Assembly (NCBI GenBank): GCA_023433755.1
Contig: JAEYUA010000054.1
Coordinates: forward strand, 1 to 57,069
DNA length: 57,069 bases
Source of the DNA: Bacteroidota bacterium
GTDB lineage: Bacteria; Bacteroidota; Bacteroidia; Chitinophagales; Chitinophagaceae
Direction of reading: 5' to 3'
Both the position numbers and the translations under genes were made by a program. A model generated the notes under the pieces. It saw only the letters and a program-made list of their open reading frames with translations. It was not told where the DNA came from and did no database searches. Below are positions 17,870-25,769 of this stretch, one piece after another; the first letter of the stretch is position 1, and each line of letters begins with the position of its first letter.

Positions 17870-17917
17870 GATTACCATAATGAAAAGCCGTTTTCTCTCT
17901 CATAGCAATCGTTAACT

Positions 17918-17955
17918 GTAAGCGCGGGGCAGCAATGTCCCCGCCTTACTTTTTT
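17918..17955 (+). terminator. Terminator or attenuator inside the glucan locus
   Basis: GTAAG plus GCGGGG (17918-17929, one bulged C) pairs with CCCCGC plus CTTAC (17939-17949) around a 9-base loop, followed by six T. It separates susCD and the binding proteins from the enzyme genes, so it may lower enzyme expression relative to the transporter. Confidence 0.75.
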
Positions 17956-18016
17956 CAACAAAACGGTTTTCACAATCAAACTTCATTGCCTGGCAACAGG
18001 TAAATAAATTGCTGCT

Positions 18017-19219
18017 ATGCTCAACCGGTTACCCATATTTCTCCTGATTCTTTTCTGCAGCCTGCAGATGAACTCCTGTAAAAAGAAAGGTGATGATGCA
18101 CCCCCGCCTGTAGTGCCGGTACTGAAAATTGACCCGGCCTCCCAGGCAAGGAATACAACAGGAAGCGTCATGCGATTTACGCTTTCATTGAACAGGACTA
18201 CTACGGTACCCGTTTCGGTTCATTATGAATTGAATGATGGTACTGCAACGGCACCTGCGCATTATACCGACGCTTCAGGAACCATTACGATTCCTGCCAA
18301 CCAGGCAACGGCCCAACTGGAAGTGCAAATCAAAGGAGATCCTACCAATACAAGGGAGAATAACCTGGAATTCACGGTCGCGCTCAGCCAGCCTGTAGGT
18401 GCCGTGTTAGGAGTAGCAACAGCAACGGGTACCATTCTTACTGAAAACGGAACCAATTTCGTAACGGATAATACAGGCTATTCCACTCCCATCAACCAGC
18501 CAGGTTACACACTGGTTTGGAATGATGAATTTGATGGGAATTCACTTAACCTGAACACCTGGAACCAGGAAATCGGCAATGGCGCCAGCGGATGGGGCAA
18601 TAATGAGCTGGAATATTATACCAACAGCACCAAAAATACTTTTGTCTCCAATGGCAACCTCATTATCGAAGCAAGGAAAGAAAACATTGGAGGCTTCAAT
18701 TATTCTTCCGGGAGAATGACCACACAGGGTAAAAAAACATTCACTTTTGGAAGGATTGATATCCGGGCTAAATTACCTGTTGGCAAAGGCATCTGGCCTG
18801 CACTCTGGATGCTTGGTTCCAATATCACTACAGTGGGTTGGCCTGAGTGCGGCGAGATTGATATCATGGAACTGATCGGCACGAACCCTTCACGTACCCA
18901 TGGCACAGCGCACTGGAAAGCACAAAATGGAAATGCCACCAATAAAGGAGGATCTTACAACCTGCCATCAGGCAATTTCTCACAACAGTTCCATGTATTC
19001 AGCATTATCTGGGAACAGGATATCATTAAATGGTATGTTGATGACCAACTGTTTTTCACTTTATATAAAACTGATGTGAATCCGGCCAACTACCCTTTTA
19101 ATGCCCCCCATTTTTTCATTTTCAATGTGGCTGTTGGCGGTAATTGGCCCGGCCCGCCGGACGCCACTACCCAGTTTCCACAACGCATGATCGTTGACTA
19201 TGTGAGAGTGTTTCAATGA
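18017..19219 (+). CDS. GH16 endo-beta-1,3-glucanase (laminarinase-like) with Calx-beta domain, lipoprotein
   Basis: 400 residues with a lipobox at LQMNSC. A Calx-beta-like domain (~35-140: VMRFTLSLNRTTTVPVSVHYELNDGTA ... NNLEFTVALS) precedes the GH16 jelly roll (~165-400). The catalytic signature GEIDIMELIG has nucleophile Glu280 and acid/base Glu285. Substrate-cleft motifs typical of laminarinases are present: GWGNNELEYYT, FGRIDIRAKLPVGKGIWPALWML, GWPECGEID, FNVAVGGNWPG. The enzyme should cut beta-1,3 or mixed beta-1,3/1,4 glucan at the cell surface. It is the first enzyme gene after the hairpin, and a second GH16 follows. Confidence 0.92.
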   Translation: MLNRLPIFLLILFCSLQMNSCKKKGDDAPPPVVPVLKIDPASQARNTTGSVMRFTLSLNRTTTVPVSVHYELNDGTATAPAHYTDASGTITIPANQATAQLEVQIKGDPTNTRENNLEFTVALSQPVGAVLGVATATGTILTENGTNFVTDNTGYSTPINQPGYTLVWNDEFDGNSLNLNTWNQEIGNGASGWGNNELEYYTNSTKNTFVSNGNLIIEARKENIGGFNYSSGRMTTQGKKTFTFGRIDIRAKLPVGKGIWPALWMLGSNITTVGWPECGEIDIMELIGTNPSRTHGTAHWKAQNGNATNKGGSYNLPSGNFSQQFHVFSIIWEQDIIKWYVDDQLFFTLYKTDVNPANYPFNAPHFFIFNVAVGGNWPGPPDATTQFPQRMIVDYVRVFQ

Positions 19220-19260
19220 TCGGTTCACAAACCTGGCATCAGTGCCAACAATTGAATGTT

Positions 19261-20064
19261 ATGCGAATCTTACCCCTTTTTATACTTATTATCCTGGTAT
19301 CCTGCAATGCTTCCAAAGCACCGGCAGATCAAAACTGGACGCTCTCCTGGAGTGATGAATTTGATTATACAGGCCTGCCCGACAGCACCAAATGGGATTA
19401 CGACAGCGGAGGACACGGATGGGGCAATAATGAACTCCAGTACTATACTGACAGCGATATTAGAAATGTTGAAGTGAACAACGGCACACTGAAGCTTAGG
19501 GCACTACGTGAAAAAACCGGGGGGAAAGATTATTCTTCCGCCAGGATGGTTACCAGAGGAAAAGCTGATTTTACGTATGGGAAAATTGAAATAAGCGCCA
19601 AACTTCCTGAAGGGCGTGGACTATGGCCGGCCCTGTGGATGCTTGGCAATAATATAGAAACGGTTGACTGGCCTGATTGCGGTGAGATCGATATTATGGA
19701 ACATGTGGGCTATGAAAAGGATTCGATATTCGGAACCATTCATACCAAAGCATATAACCATGTGATCGGAACCCAGAAAATGAAAAAGATCTTCATCAAA
19801 GATCCTTACGGAAGTTTCAACAGGTACTCAATTGAATGGACACCTGAGCACATGAAATTTTTCCTGAACGATACCTTGTATAACGAAATCAAAAATGAAA
19901 AAAAGACAGCAGCGGAATGGCCCTTCGACTCGCCTTTCTACCTGTTGATGAATATCGCTGTTGGTGGCAACCTGGGTGGGCAGCATGGTGTGGATACTAC
20001 TGTTTTCCCAGCTACAATGGAGGTGGATTATGTAAGAGTTTATAATCAAACAAAAGACCAGTGA
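19261..20064 (+). CDS. GH16 endo-beta-1,3-glucanase, single-domain lipoprotein
   Basis: 267 residues from ATG 19261. The frame is open from an earlier ATG overlapping the previous stop (19216), but only the later start gives a clean lipoprotein signal (ILVSC). The GH16 domain covers nearly all of the mature protein: WSDEFDYTGLPD, GWGNNELQYYT, YGKIEISAKLPEGRGLWPALWMLG and the catalytic GEIDIMEHVG (Glu142, Glu147). It is clearly related to the preceding GH16 but lacks the Calx-beta domain, and probably has a complementary cutting preference. It ends 2 bp before the start codons of the GH30 gene. Confidence 0.92.
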   Translation: MRILPLFILIILVSCNASKAPADQNWTLSWSDEFDYTGLPDSTKWDYDSGGHGWGNNELQYYTDSDIRNVEVNNGTLKLRALREKTGGKDYSSARMVTRGKADFTYGKIEISAKLPEGRGLWPALWMLGNNIETVDWPDCGEIDIMEHVGYEKDSIFGTIHTKAYNHVIGTQKMKKIFIKDPYGSFNRYSIEWTPEHMKFFLNDTLYNEIKNEKKTAAEWPFDSPFYLLMNIAVGGNLGGQHGVDTTVFPATMEVDYVRVYNQTKDQ

Positions 20065-20066
20065 TT

Positions 20067-21524
20067 ATGATGCCAATGAAAAACAAATGTTATGGACAAT
20101 TCGCGCTTGCCTTAATGGCTTGCGGACTGTTCTTTGCGAATTGCAACCAGGGAAAGGATGATGCGCCCGCGCCTCCTCCCCCGCCTCCTCCTGCCAACGA
20201 AGTTGATTTCTGGCTCACCAAATCAGATGAATCTGTAAAACTGCAAAAGCAGAATAATATACTGGCCTTTACCACCAATTTCAACCAGTATCCAAACATA
20301 GAAGTGGATGATGCCACCAGCTACCAGCCTGTTGATGGTTTTGGTTACACACTCACGGGTGGCAGCGCTGAAGTGATCAATTCACTGACTGCTTCTAAAA
20401 AAACCGAACTGCTTCAGGAATTATTCGGCAGTTCAGCCACCTCCATCAGTGTCAGTTATCTTCGCATCAGCATTGGTGCTTCAGACCTTAACAGCACTCC
20501 TTTCACTTATAATGATCTCCCGGCCGGTCAAACAGATGTGAACCAGGACCAGTTCAGCCTGGCGCCGGATATGACCCACGTAATACCATTGCTGAAACAG
20601 ATCCTGCAGATCAATCCTCAGATCAAGATCCTGGGAAGTCCCTGGTCGCCCCCGGTATGGATGAAAGACAATAACAGTTTCGTGGGTGGAAGTCTTCAGC
20701 CTCAATATTACCCGGCCTACGCAAAGTATTTTGTGAAGTACATCCAGGCTATGAAAGCAGAGGGCATCACTGTAGATGCTATCACGCCGCAGAATGAACC
20801 ACTGCACCCGGGCAATAATCCAAGTTTGTTGATGACTGCCAGCCAGCAGGCCGAGTTTATCAAAAATCATTTGGGACCTGCTTTCCAGGCTGCTAACATT
20901 AATACCAAGATCATCATCTACGATCACAATTGCGACCGGCCTGATTACCCGATCTCGATCCTGAATGATCCTGCAGCCAAACAATACATTAATGGCTCGG
21001 CCTTTCATTTATATGCCGGTGATATCAGTGCGCTTTCCGAAGTAAGAAATGCACATCCTGACAAGGCCTTATATTTTACAGAACAGTACACGGCTTCCAA
21101 CGGCAATTTTGGTGGCGACCTGAGATGGCATCTAAAAAATGTGATCATTGGAAGTATGCGCAACTGGAGCCGCACCGCGCTGGAATGGAACCTGGCCAAC
21201 AATGCGGCTTTTGGTCCGCATACACCCGGCGGCTGTACCGTTTGTAAAGGCGCCATCACGGTAGAGAACAGCAGTACTTTCCGAAGGAATGTCGCTTATT
21301 ATATCATTGCCCATGCTTCCAAATTTGTTCAGCCTGGATCTGTAAGGATCAACAGCAATAGCAGCGGAAGCCTGCATAATGTAGCGTTCAAAAGACCTGA
21401 CGGCAAACTGGTGCTCATTGCACTGAATGAAGGCAATGCAGCCACCATCTTCAATATTAAGTACAATGGTAAATGGGTGGTTGCATCGCTGGAAGCCGGC
21501 GCTGTGGGCACTTTTATCTGGTAA
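20067..21524 (+). CDS. GH30 glucanase, probably endo-beta-1,6-glucanase type; lipoprotein
   Basis: 485 residues from ATG 20067; ATG 20070 and 20076 are equally possible. The lipobox FFANC is followed by a Pro-rich linker (PAPPPPPPPAN). The GH30 TIM barrel shows VDGFGYTLTGGSAEVI, YLRISIGASDL, LGSPWSPPVWMKDN, the acid/base in TPQNEP (Glu244) and the nucleophile in YFTEQYT (Glu339), followed by the family's side beta-domain. Related Bacteroidota enzymes (GH30_3) hydrolyse beta-1,6-glucan; the subfamily is my inference. Together with GH16 it would remove beta-1,6 branches from laminarin or fungal glucan. Confidence 0.88.
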   Translation: MMPMKNKCYGQFALALMACGLFFANCNQGKDDAPAPPPPPPPANEVDFWLTKSDESVKLQKQNNILAFTTNFNQYPNIEVDDATSYQPVDGFGYTLTGGSAEVINSLTASKKTELLQELFGSSATSISVSYLRISIGASDLNSTPFTYNDLPAGQTDVNQDQFSLAPDMTHVIPLLKQILQINPQIKILGSPWSPPVWMKDNNSFVGGSLQPQYYPAYAKYFVKYIQAMKAEGITVDAITPQNEPLHPGNNPSLLMTASQQAEFIKNHLGPAFQAANINTKIIIYDHNCDRPDYPISILNDPAAKQYINGSAFHLYAGDISALSEVRNAHPDKALYFTEQYTASNGNFGGDLRWHLKNVIIGSMRNWSRTALEWNLANNAAFGPHTPGGCTVCKGAITVENSSTFRRNVAYYIIAHASKFVQPGSVRINSNSSGSLHNVAFKRPDGKLVLIALNEGNAATIFNIKYNGKWVVASLEAGAVGTFIW

Positions 21525-21537
21525 AAAAATTCAAGGA

Positions 21538-22965
21538 ATGAAAAAAATTTTACTGGCATTTTCTGTCTTCACCCTATGTATGCAGATCCATGCCCAACAG
21601 AAAAAAACGGTATCCGTAATTGTAACTGCTAAAGGAAGCAACCAGAAATTTAAACCCTCAGGCAATTTAGCTTTTAAAGAATTCAAACAACCGCTCGAAA
21701 CGCAGCCATCCATCTTTATAGATGAATACAATACCTTCCAGACCTTCATGGGTGTTGGCGCTGCCATCACCGATGCCTCCGCTGAAACCTATGCGAAACT
21801 TCCTAAAGACCAGCAGCAGGCTTTTATGAAAGCCTATTTTGACCTGGAAGATGGCATCGGTTATAATATTGCCAGGACCAATATCAACAGTTGTGATTTT
21901 TCAAGCGGCAGCTATACTTATGTAACGGCACAGGACAAGGAATTGAAAACATTTGACATCGCGCATGACAGGAAATTCAAGATGCCGATGATCAAAGATG
22001 CCATGAACGCTGCTGACCAGCAGGTATCATTGTATGTAAGTCCCTGGAGTCCGCCCGCTTTCATGAAGGATAACAACAATATGCTGCAGGGTGGAAAATT
22101 ACTACCCGAATACAGGCAAAGCTGGGCGGAGTATTATGTGAAATTCATCAAGGCATACGAGGCATCAGGAATTCCTGTATGGGGATTAAGTGTACAGAAT
22201 GAACCGATGGCTAAACAACGCTGGGAGTCCTGCATCTTTACTTCTGATGAAGAAAGGGATTTTATCAAGAACCACCTCGGTCCTACCCTGCACAAAAATG
22301 GATTGGGTGATAAAAAACTGATTGCATGGGATCACAACCGGGACCTGATCTACCAAAGGGCCAGTGTGATATTGAATGACCGTGAAGCCGCGAAATATGT
22401 TTGGGGTATCGGGTTTCACTGGTATGAAACATGGACCGGCGGACCTATGCAATTTGATAACCTGAAAAGAGTTCATGAAGCATTTCCTGACAAGCACCTG
22501 ATCTTCACGGAAGGCTGCAAGGAAAAATTTGACATGGACAGCATCAACAACTGGAGCCTGGGTGAAAGATATGGTCATAGTATGATCAATGATTTTAACA
22601 GCGGAACGGTTGCGTGGACTGACTGGAACATTTTGCTGGATGAACACGGAGGTCCCAACCATGTTGGTAATTTCTGTTTTGCCCCGGTGCATGCCGATAC
22701 TAAAAAAGGGAAGCTGATTTTCACCAATGCCTATCATTATATCGGTCATTTTTCAAAATACATCAGGCCAGGCGCCGTAAGGATCAGCGCTTCACCCAGC
22801 CGTGCACAACTTGAGACCACTGCCTTCAGAAACCCTGATGGCACCATCGTAGTGGTGGTGATGAATACCACGGATCAAAAAATCCCTTTTCATTTATGGA
22901 TGAATGGAGAAGCTGCTGAAACCGAAAGTGCGGCGAATTCCATCATGACTTTATTGATCAAATAA
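21538..22965 (+). CDS. GH30 glycosidase (glucosylceramidase-like), secreted
   Basis: 475 residues from ATG 21538; the open frame extends 37 codons upstream into the preceding gene, but only this ATG gives a signal peptide (MKKILLAFSVFTLCMQIHAQ). GH30 motifs: FMGVGAAITDASAET, YVSPWSPPAFMKDNN, the acid/base in LSVQNEP (Glu222) and the nucleophile in IFTEGCK (Glu325). The side domain ends with TAFRNPDGTIVVVVMNTTDQ. No lipobox, so it is probably periplasmic and acts on imported oligomers as a beta-glucosidase or exo-beta-1,6-glucanase; the linkage is inferred. It starts 13 bp after the first GH30. Confidence 0.88.
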   Translation: MKKILLAFSVFTLCMQIHAQQKKTVSVIVTAKGSNQKFKPSGNLAFKEFKQPLETQPSIFIDEYNTFQTFMGVGAAITDASAETYAKLPKDQQQAFMKAYFDLEDGIGYNIARTNINSCDFSSGSYTYVTAQDKELKTFDIAHDRKFKMPMIKDAMNAADQQVSLYVSPWSPPAFMKDNNNMLQGGKLLPEYRQSWAEYYVKFIKAYEASGIPVWGLSVQNEPMAKQRWESCIFTSDEERDFIKNHLGPTLHKNGLGDKKLIAWDHNRDLIYQRASVILNDREAAKYVWGIGFHWYETWTGGPMQFDNLKRVHEAFPDKHLIFTEGCKEKFDMDSINNWSLGERYGHSMINDFNSGTVAWTDWNILLDEHGGPNHVGNFCFAPVHADTKKGKLIFTNAYHYIGHFSKYIRPGAVRISASPSRAQLETTAFRNPDGTIVVVVMNTTDQKIPFHLWMNGEAAETESAANSIMTLLIK

Positions 22966-22974
22966 AACCTGTTT

Positions 22975-24723
22975 ATGCGCAAGCTGTTTTTGCAAATGTT
23001 TTCATTTGCACTTCTCTCTTTTTGCACCATTGAATCCATTGCACAGGGTTTTCTTAAAACGCAAGGCCATCATATTGTAAATGGAAAAGGTGAAAAAATC
23101 ATCCTGCGCGGCATGGGCCTGGGCGGCTGGATGCTGCAGGAAGGTTATATGTTCCAGTTGGGTAACATCGGGCAGCAATACCGCATCAGGGAAAAGATCA
23201 AAGAAGTAGTAGGTGAAGAAAAAACAAGGGTGTTTTATGATACCTGGCTGAAGCAGCATACCACTAAAAAAGATATCAACGCGATGGCGCAGTGGGGTTT
23301 TAATTCCATCCGGCTGCCCATGCATTATGATCTGTATACCCTGCCTGCCGACCAGGAACCCGTACCTGGGAAAAATACCTGGCTGGAAAAAGGTTTTGAA
23401 ATGACCGACCTGTTGCTGGAATGGTGTAAACAAAATAAAATTTATTTGATCCTTGACCTGCATGCCGCTCCCGGCGGACAAGGAAACGATCTGGCCATCA
23501 GTGACCGGAATCCGGACCAACCCTCCCTCTGGGGAAGCGAGGCCAACCAGCAAAAAACAATTGCCCTCTGGAAGAAACTGGCAGATAGATATAAGGATGA
23601 AGAATGGATTGGCGGTTATGACATCATCAATGAACCCAATTGGGGTTTTGAAGATCCAAAGGATTTCAGGGGAACTGCGGAGAGAAAAAATGAACCATTG
23701 AAAAAGCTGATGGTGGAGATCACCAAAGCCATTCGTGAAGTGGATAAAAAGCATATCATCATCATCGAAGGCAACGGCTTTGGCAATAATTACCATGGCA
23801 TTTTACCGGCATGGGATAATAATATGGTTTTGAGTTTTCATAAATATGGGAACTTCAATACTAAAGGTGCGATTCAATATTTCCTGGATCTGCGCGAGCA
23901 ATACAATATGCCCCTCTGGCTGGGAGAATCAGGTGAAAACTCGAACACCTGGTTTACGGAAGCCATTGCCCTGGTAGAAAGTCATGGTATTGGCTGGGCA
24001 TGGTGGCAGGAAAAAAAAATGGGTATCAATAATCCGCTTGAGATCAAAAGGCCGGAGCATTACCAGGTGTTGCTGGACTTCTGGTCTGGAAAAGGACCCA
24101 AACCTACAGAGGCCGAAGCGTGGAAGATCCTTAGTGAACTGCTGGAAAATTTAAAAATAGAGAACAATATTTTCCATCCTGATGTAGTGGATGCCATGTT
24201 CCGCCAGGTGCATAGCACAGAAACCCGGCCATTCAAAAGACATGCACTGGATGAAACACTTGTGATGAAGGCAGTGGATTTTGACCTGGGCCGCCAGCGC
24301 CATGCCTACTACGATCTTGATTCGGCAAGTTATCATTATACACCGGGCGTGGATACAAGAGGTAACCGGGGTCGCGCCTACCGCAACGACGGGGTTGATA
24401 TCCAGCATGGCAAAGAAGGCTATCATGTTTTCAGTATGGAAGATGGTGAATGGCTGCAGTACAGTTTCATGGTGAACAGGAATGATTGGTATCATCTTTC
24501 TGTTGAACTTTCCGCTGACACTACCGGTGGTGCCTACTCGCTTTTAATAAACGGGCAGGAAATGTTGGCCGGTTCAATGGTTGAAAATACCGGTGGCAAA
24601 GAGAACTGGAAGGAAACAGCCCCTATGATTGTTTACCTGAAAAAGGGCTTGAACCAATTCAGGTTCAGGGTAGATAAAGGCGGTTTCCAGTTCCGGAAGA
24701 TTCATATCAGGAAGAAAAAATAG
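22975..24723 (+). CDS. GH5 beta-glucanase/glucosidase with C-terminal CBM6-like module
   Basis: 582 residues with a signal peptide ending SIAQ. The GH5 barrel (~25-400) has the N-terminal LRGMGLGGWMLQEGYMF, GFNSIRLPMHYDLY, acid/base in DIINEPNWG (Glu220), nucleophile in LWLGESGEN (Glu318) and the substrate-stacking WAWWQ. After a helical linker, residues ~435-582 form a CBM6/35-like sandwich (GVDIQHGKEGYHVFSMEDGE, WLQYSFMV, FRFRVDKGGFQFRKIHI). The exo-glucanase-like layout fits exo-beta-1,3- or beta-1,6-glucosidase activity; the exact linkage cannot be read from sequence alone. It is the last gene of the locus, 9 bp after the second GH30. Confidence 0.88.
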   Translation: MRKLFLQMFSFALLSFCTIESIAQGFLKTQGHHIVNGKGEKIILRGMGLGGWMLQEGYMFQLGNIGQQYRIREKIKEVVGEEKTRVFYDTWLKQHTTKKDINAMAQWGFNSIRLPMHYDLYTLPADQEPVPGKNTWLEKGFEMTDLLLEWCKQNKIYLILDLHAAPGGQGNDLAISDRNPDQPSLWGSEANQQKTIALWKKLADRYKDEEWIGGYDIINEPNWGFEDPKDFRGTAERKNEPLKKLMVEITKAIREVDKKHIIIIEGNGFGNNYHGILPAWDNNMVLSFHKYGNFNTKGAIQYFLDLREQYNMPLWLGESGENSNTWFTEAIALVESHGIGWAWWQEKKMGINNPLEIKRPEHYQVLLDFWSGKGPKPTEAEAWKILSELLENLKIENNIFHPDVVDAMFRQVHSTETRPFKRHALDETLVMKAVDFDLGRQRHAYYDLDSASYHYTPGVDTRGNRGRAYRNDGVDIQHGKEGYHVFSMEDGEWLQYSFMVNRNDWYHLSVELSADTTGGAYSLLINGQEMLAGSMVENTGGKENWKETAPMIVYLKKGLNQFRFRVDKGGFQFRKIHIRKKK

Positions 24724-24828
24724 AGTTGACTTTCTCTTCACGTACATAAAATCACTTTGTGCAGGTTGGCTTGCCCGATTTACAGTTGAAGCCCAGGTTG
24801 CCATATTGCTAACTTTTGGGCGAAATCC

Positions 24829-24850
24829 TCCGAGGTAACCTCCGAGGTTA
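24829..24850. repeat. Tandem 12-bp pair at the end of ku
   Basis: CCTCCGAGGTAA and CCTCCGAGGTTA lie head to tail. The second copy supplies the stop codon of ku on the minus strand. Confidence 0.6.
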
Positions 24851-25624
24851 TGATGCCTTTTTCCTTGCCGGCTTCAGGCTCTCCTTCAGTTTCTGCATGA
24901 GGTCTTCCGTAGTGCTGGTATGAACCACTTTGAGAGGTTTATAGGAAGCTCCTTTGCCTTTGGCCTTGGCCTCGATCACTTTTAATAATTTATCGGAAAA
25001 CTCATCCCTGAATTCTTCTGGCTTGAATGGTTTGGTCAACTGGTTAATCAGCATGGAAGCCATCTTGATCTCATCTGCCTTACTGTCCGCTTTTGGCAGT
25101 GTCAGTCCATCCGCTTCCCTGATCTCCTGGGCGAATCTTAGCCTGTGCAACACCAGCACGTTGCCCATGGGTTTTACCAGGCAAACCCATTCCCGCTTAT
25201 GATAGACCAGCGGACCTAATGCGGCCTTTCCTTCTTTTTTCAATGCATCACGCAATAAGGCATAAGCCCTGGCACCTGATTTATCGGGCTCGAGATAATA
25301 GGGTTTTTCAAAATATACAGGGTCAATTTCTTTTTCCGAAATGAACTGAACGATCTCCAGGTGATCCAGTTTTTCAGGCGTTGCTTTTTGAATATCGGTC
25401 TCATCAACCAGCACCACTTCCTTTCCCATCTGGTATCCCTTCACGATATCTTCATACTTCACTTCCTTTCCCGTAGTTTCATTTACTTTTTTATAACGGA
25501 TACGGGCATTGTTGTGCTTATCAAGACTGATGAAGGAGATCGAACTCTCATCAGTTGCAGCATACATCCTCACGGGAATATTTACCAGTCCAAATCCAAG
25601 AGAGCCTGTCCAGATCGGTCGCAT
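24848..25624 (-). CDS. ku: Ku protein, non-homologous end joining
   Basis: 258 residues beginning MRPIWTGSLGFGLVNIPVRM, the hallmark start of bacterial Ku, followed by the core beta-barrel (ISFISLDKHNNARIRYKKVNETTGKEV, VLVDETDI, IQFISEKEIDPVYFEKPYYLEPDK) and the helical arm. The C-terminus is short and Lys-rich (KLKESLKPARKKAS). Ku binds DNA ends as a homodimer and recruits the ligase LigD. No ligD lies in this window, so the partner must be elsewhere. The gene is convergent with the GH5 gene, 124 bp away, and seems unrelated to the glucan locus. Confidence 0.95.
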   Translation of the reverse strand: MRPIWTGSLGFGLVNIPVRMYAATDESSISFISLDKHNNARIRYKKVNETTGKEVKYEDIVKGYQMGKEVVLVDETDIQKATPEKLDHLEIVQFISEKEIDPVYFEKPYYLEPDKSGARAYALLRDALKKEGKAALGPLVYHKREWVCLVKPMGNVLVLHRLRFAQEIREADGLTLPKADSKADEIKMASMLINQLTKPFKPEEFRDEFSDKLLKVIEAKAKGKGASYKPLKVVHTSTTEDLMQKLKESLKPARKKAS

Positions 25625-25748
25625 ATAAATAGTTTAATTCGTAAACCTTTAATACAACCAAAAAGCAATCCCTTCCTCATTTTTTAAGACAGTTGGATGA
25701 TCACCAGTTATTAACAGGATTATCCACATGTGGTGGCGGACTCTGCAT

Positions 25749-25769
25749 AAAAGTCAAAAGTCAAAAGTC
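25749..25769. repeat. Heptamer array AAAAGTC x3 at the end of the DUF5686 gene
   Basis: Three exact AAAAGTC units (25749-25755, 25756-25762, 25763-25769) abut the stop codon of the minus-strand gene. The same unit recurs inverted at 45198-45225. Confidence 0.75.

Noticed and set aside
19216..19260. Earlier ATG for the second GH16
   Set aside because: It overlaps the preceding stop, but it would place 15 polar residues before the lipoprotein signal, which would spoil export; ATG 19261 gives a normal signal.
23002..23796. 264-codon minus-strand frame opposite the GH5 gene
   Set aside because: It lies fully inside the GH5 catalytic domain on the other strand; a shadow of codon bias.
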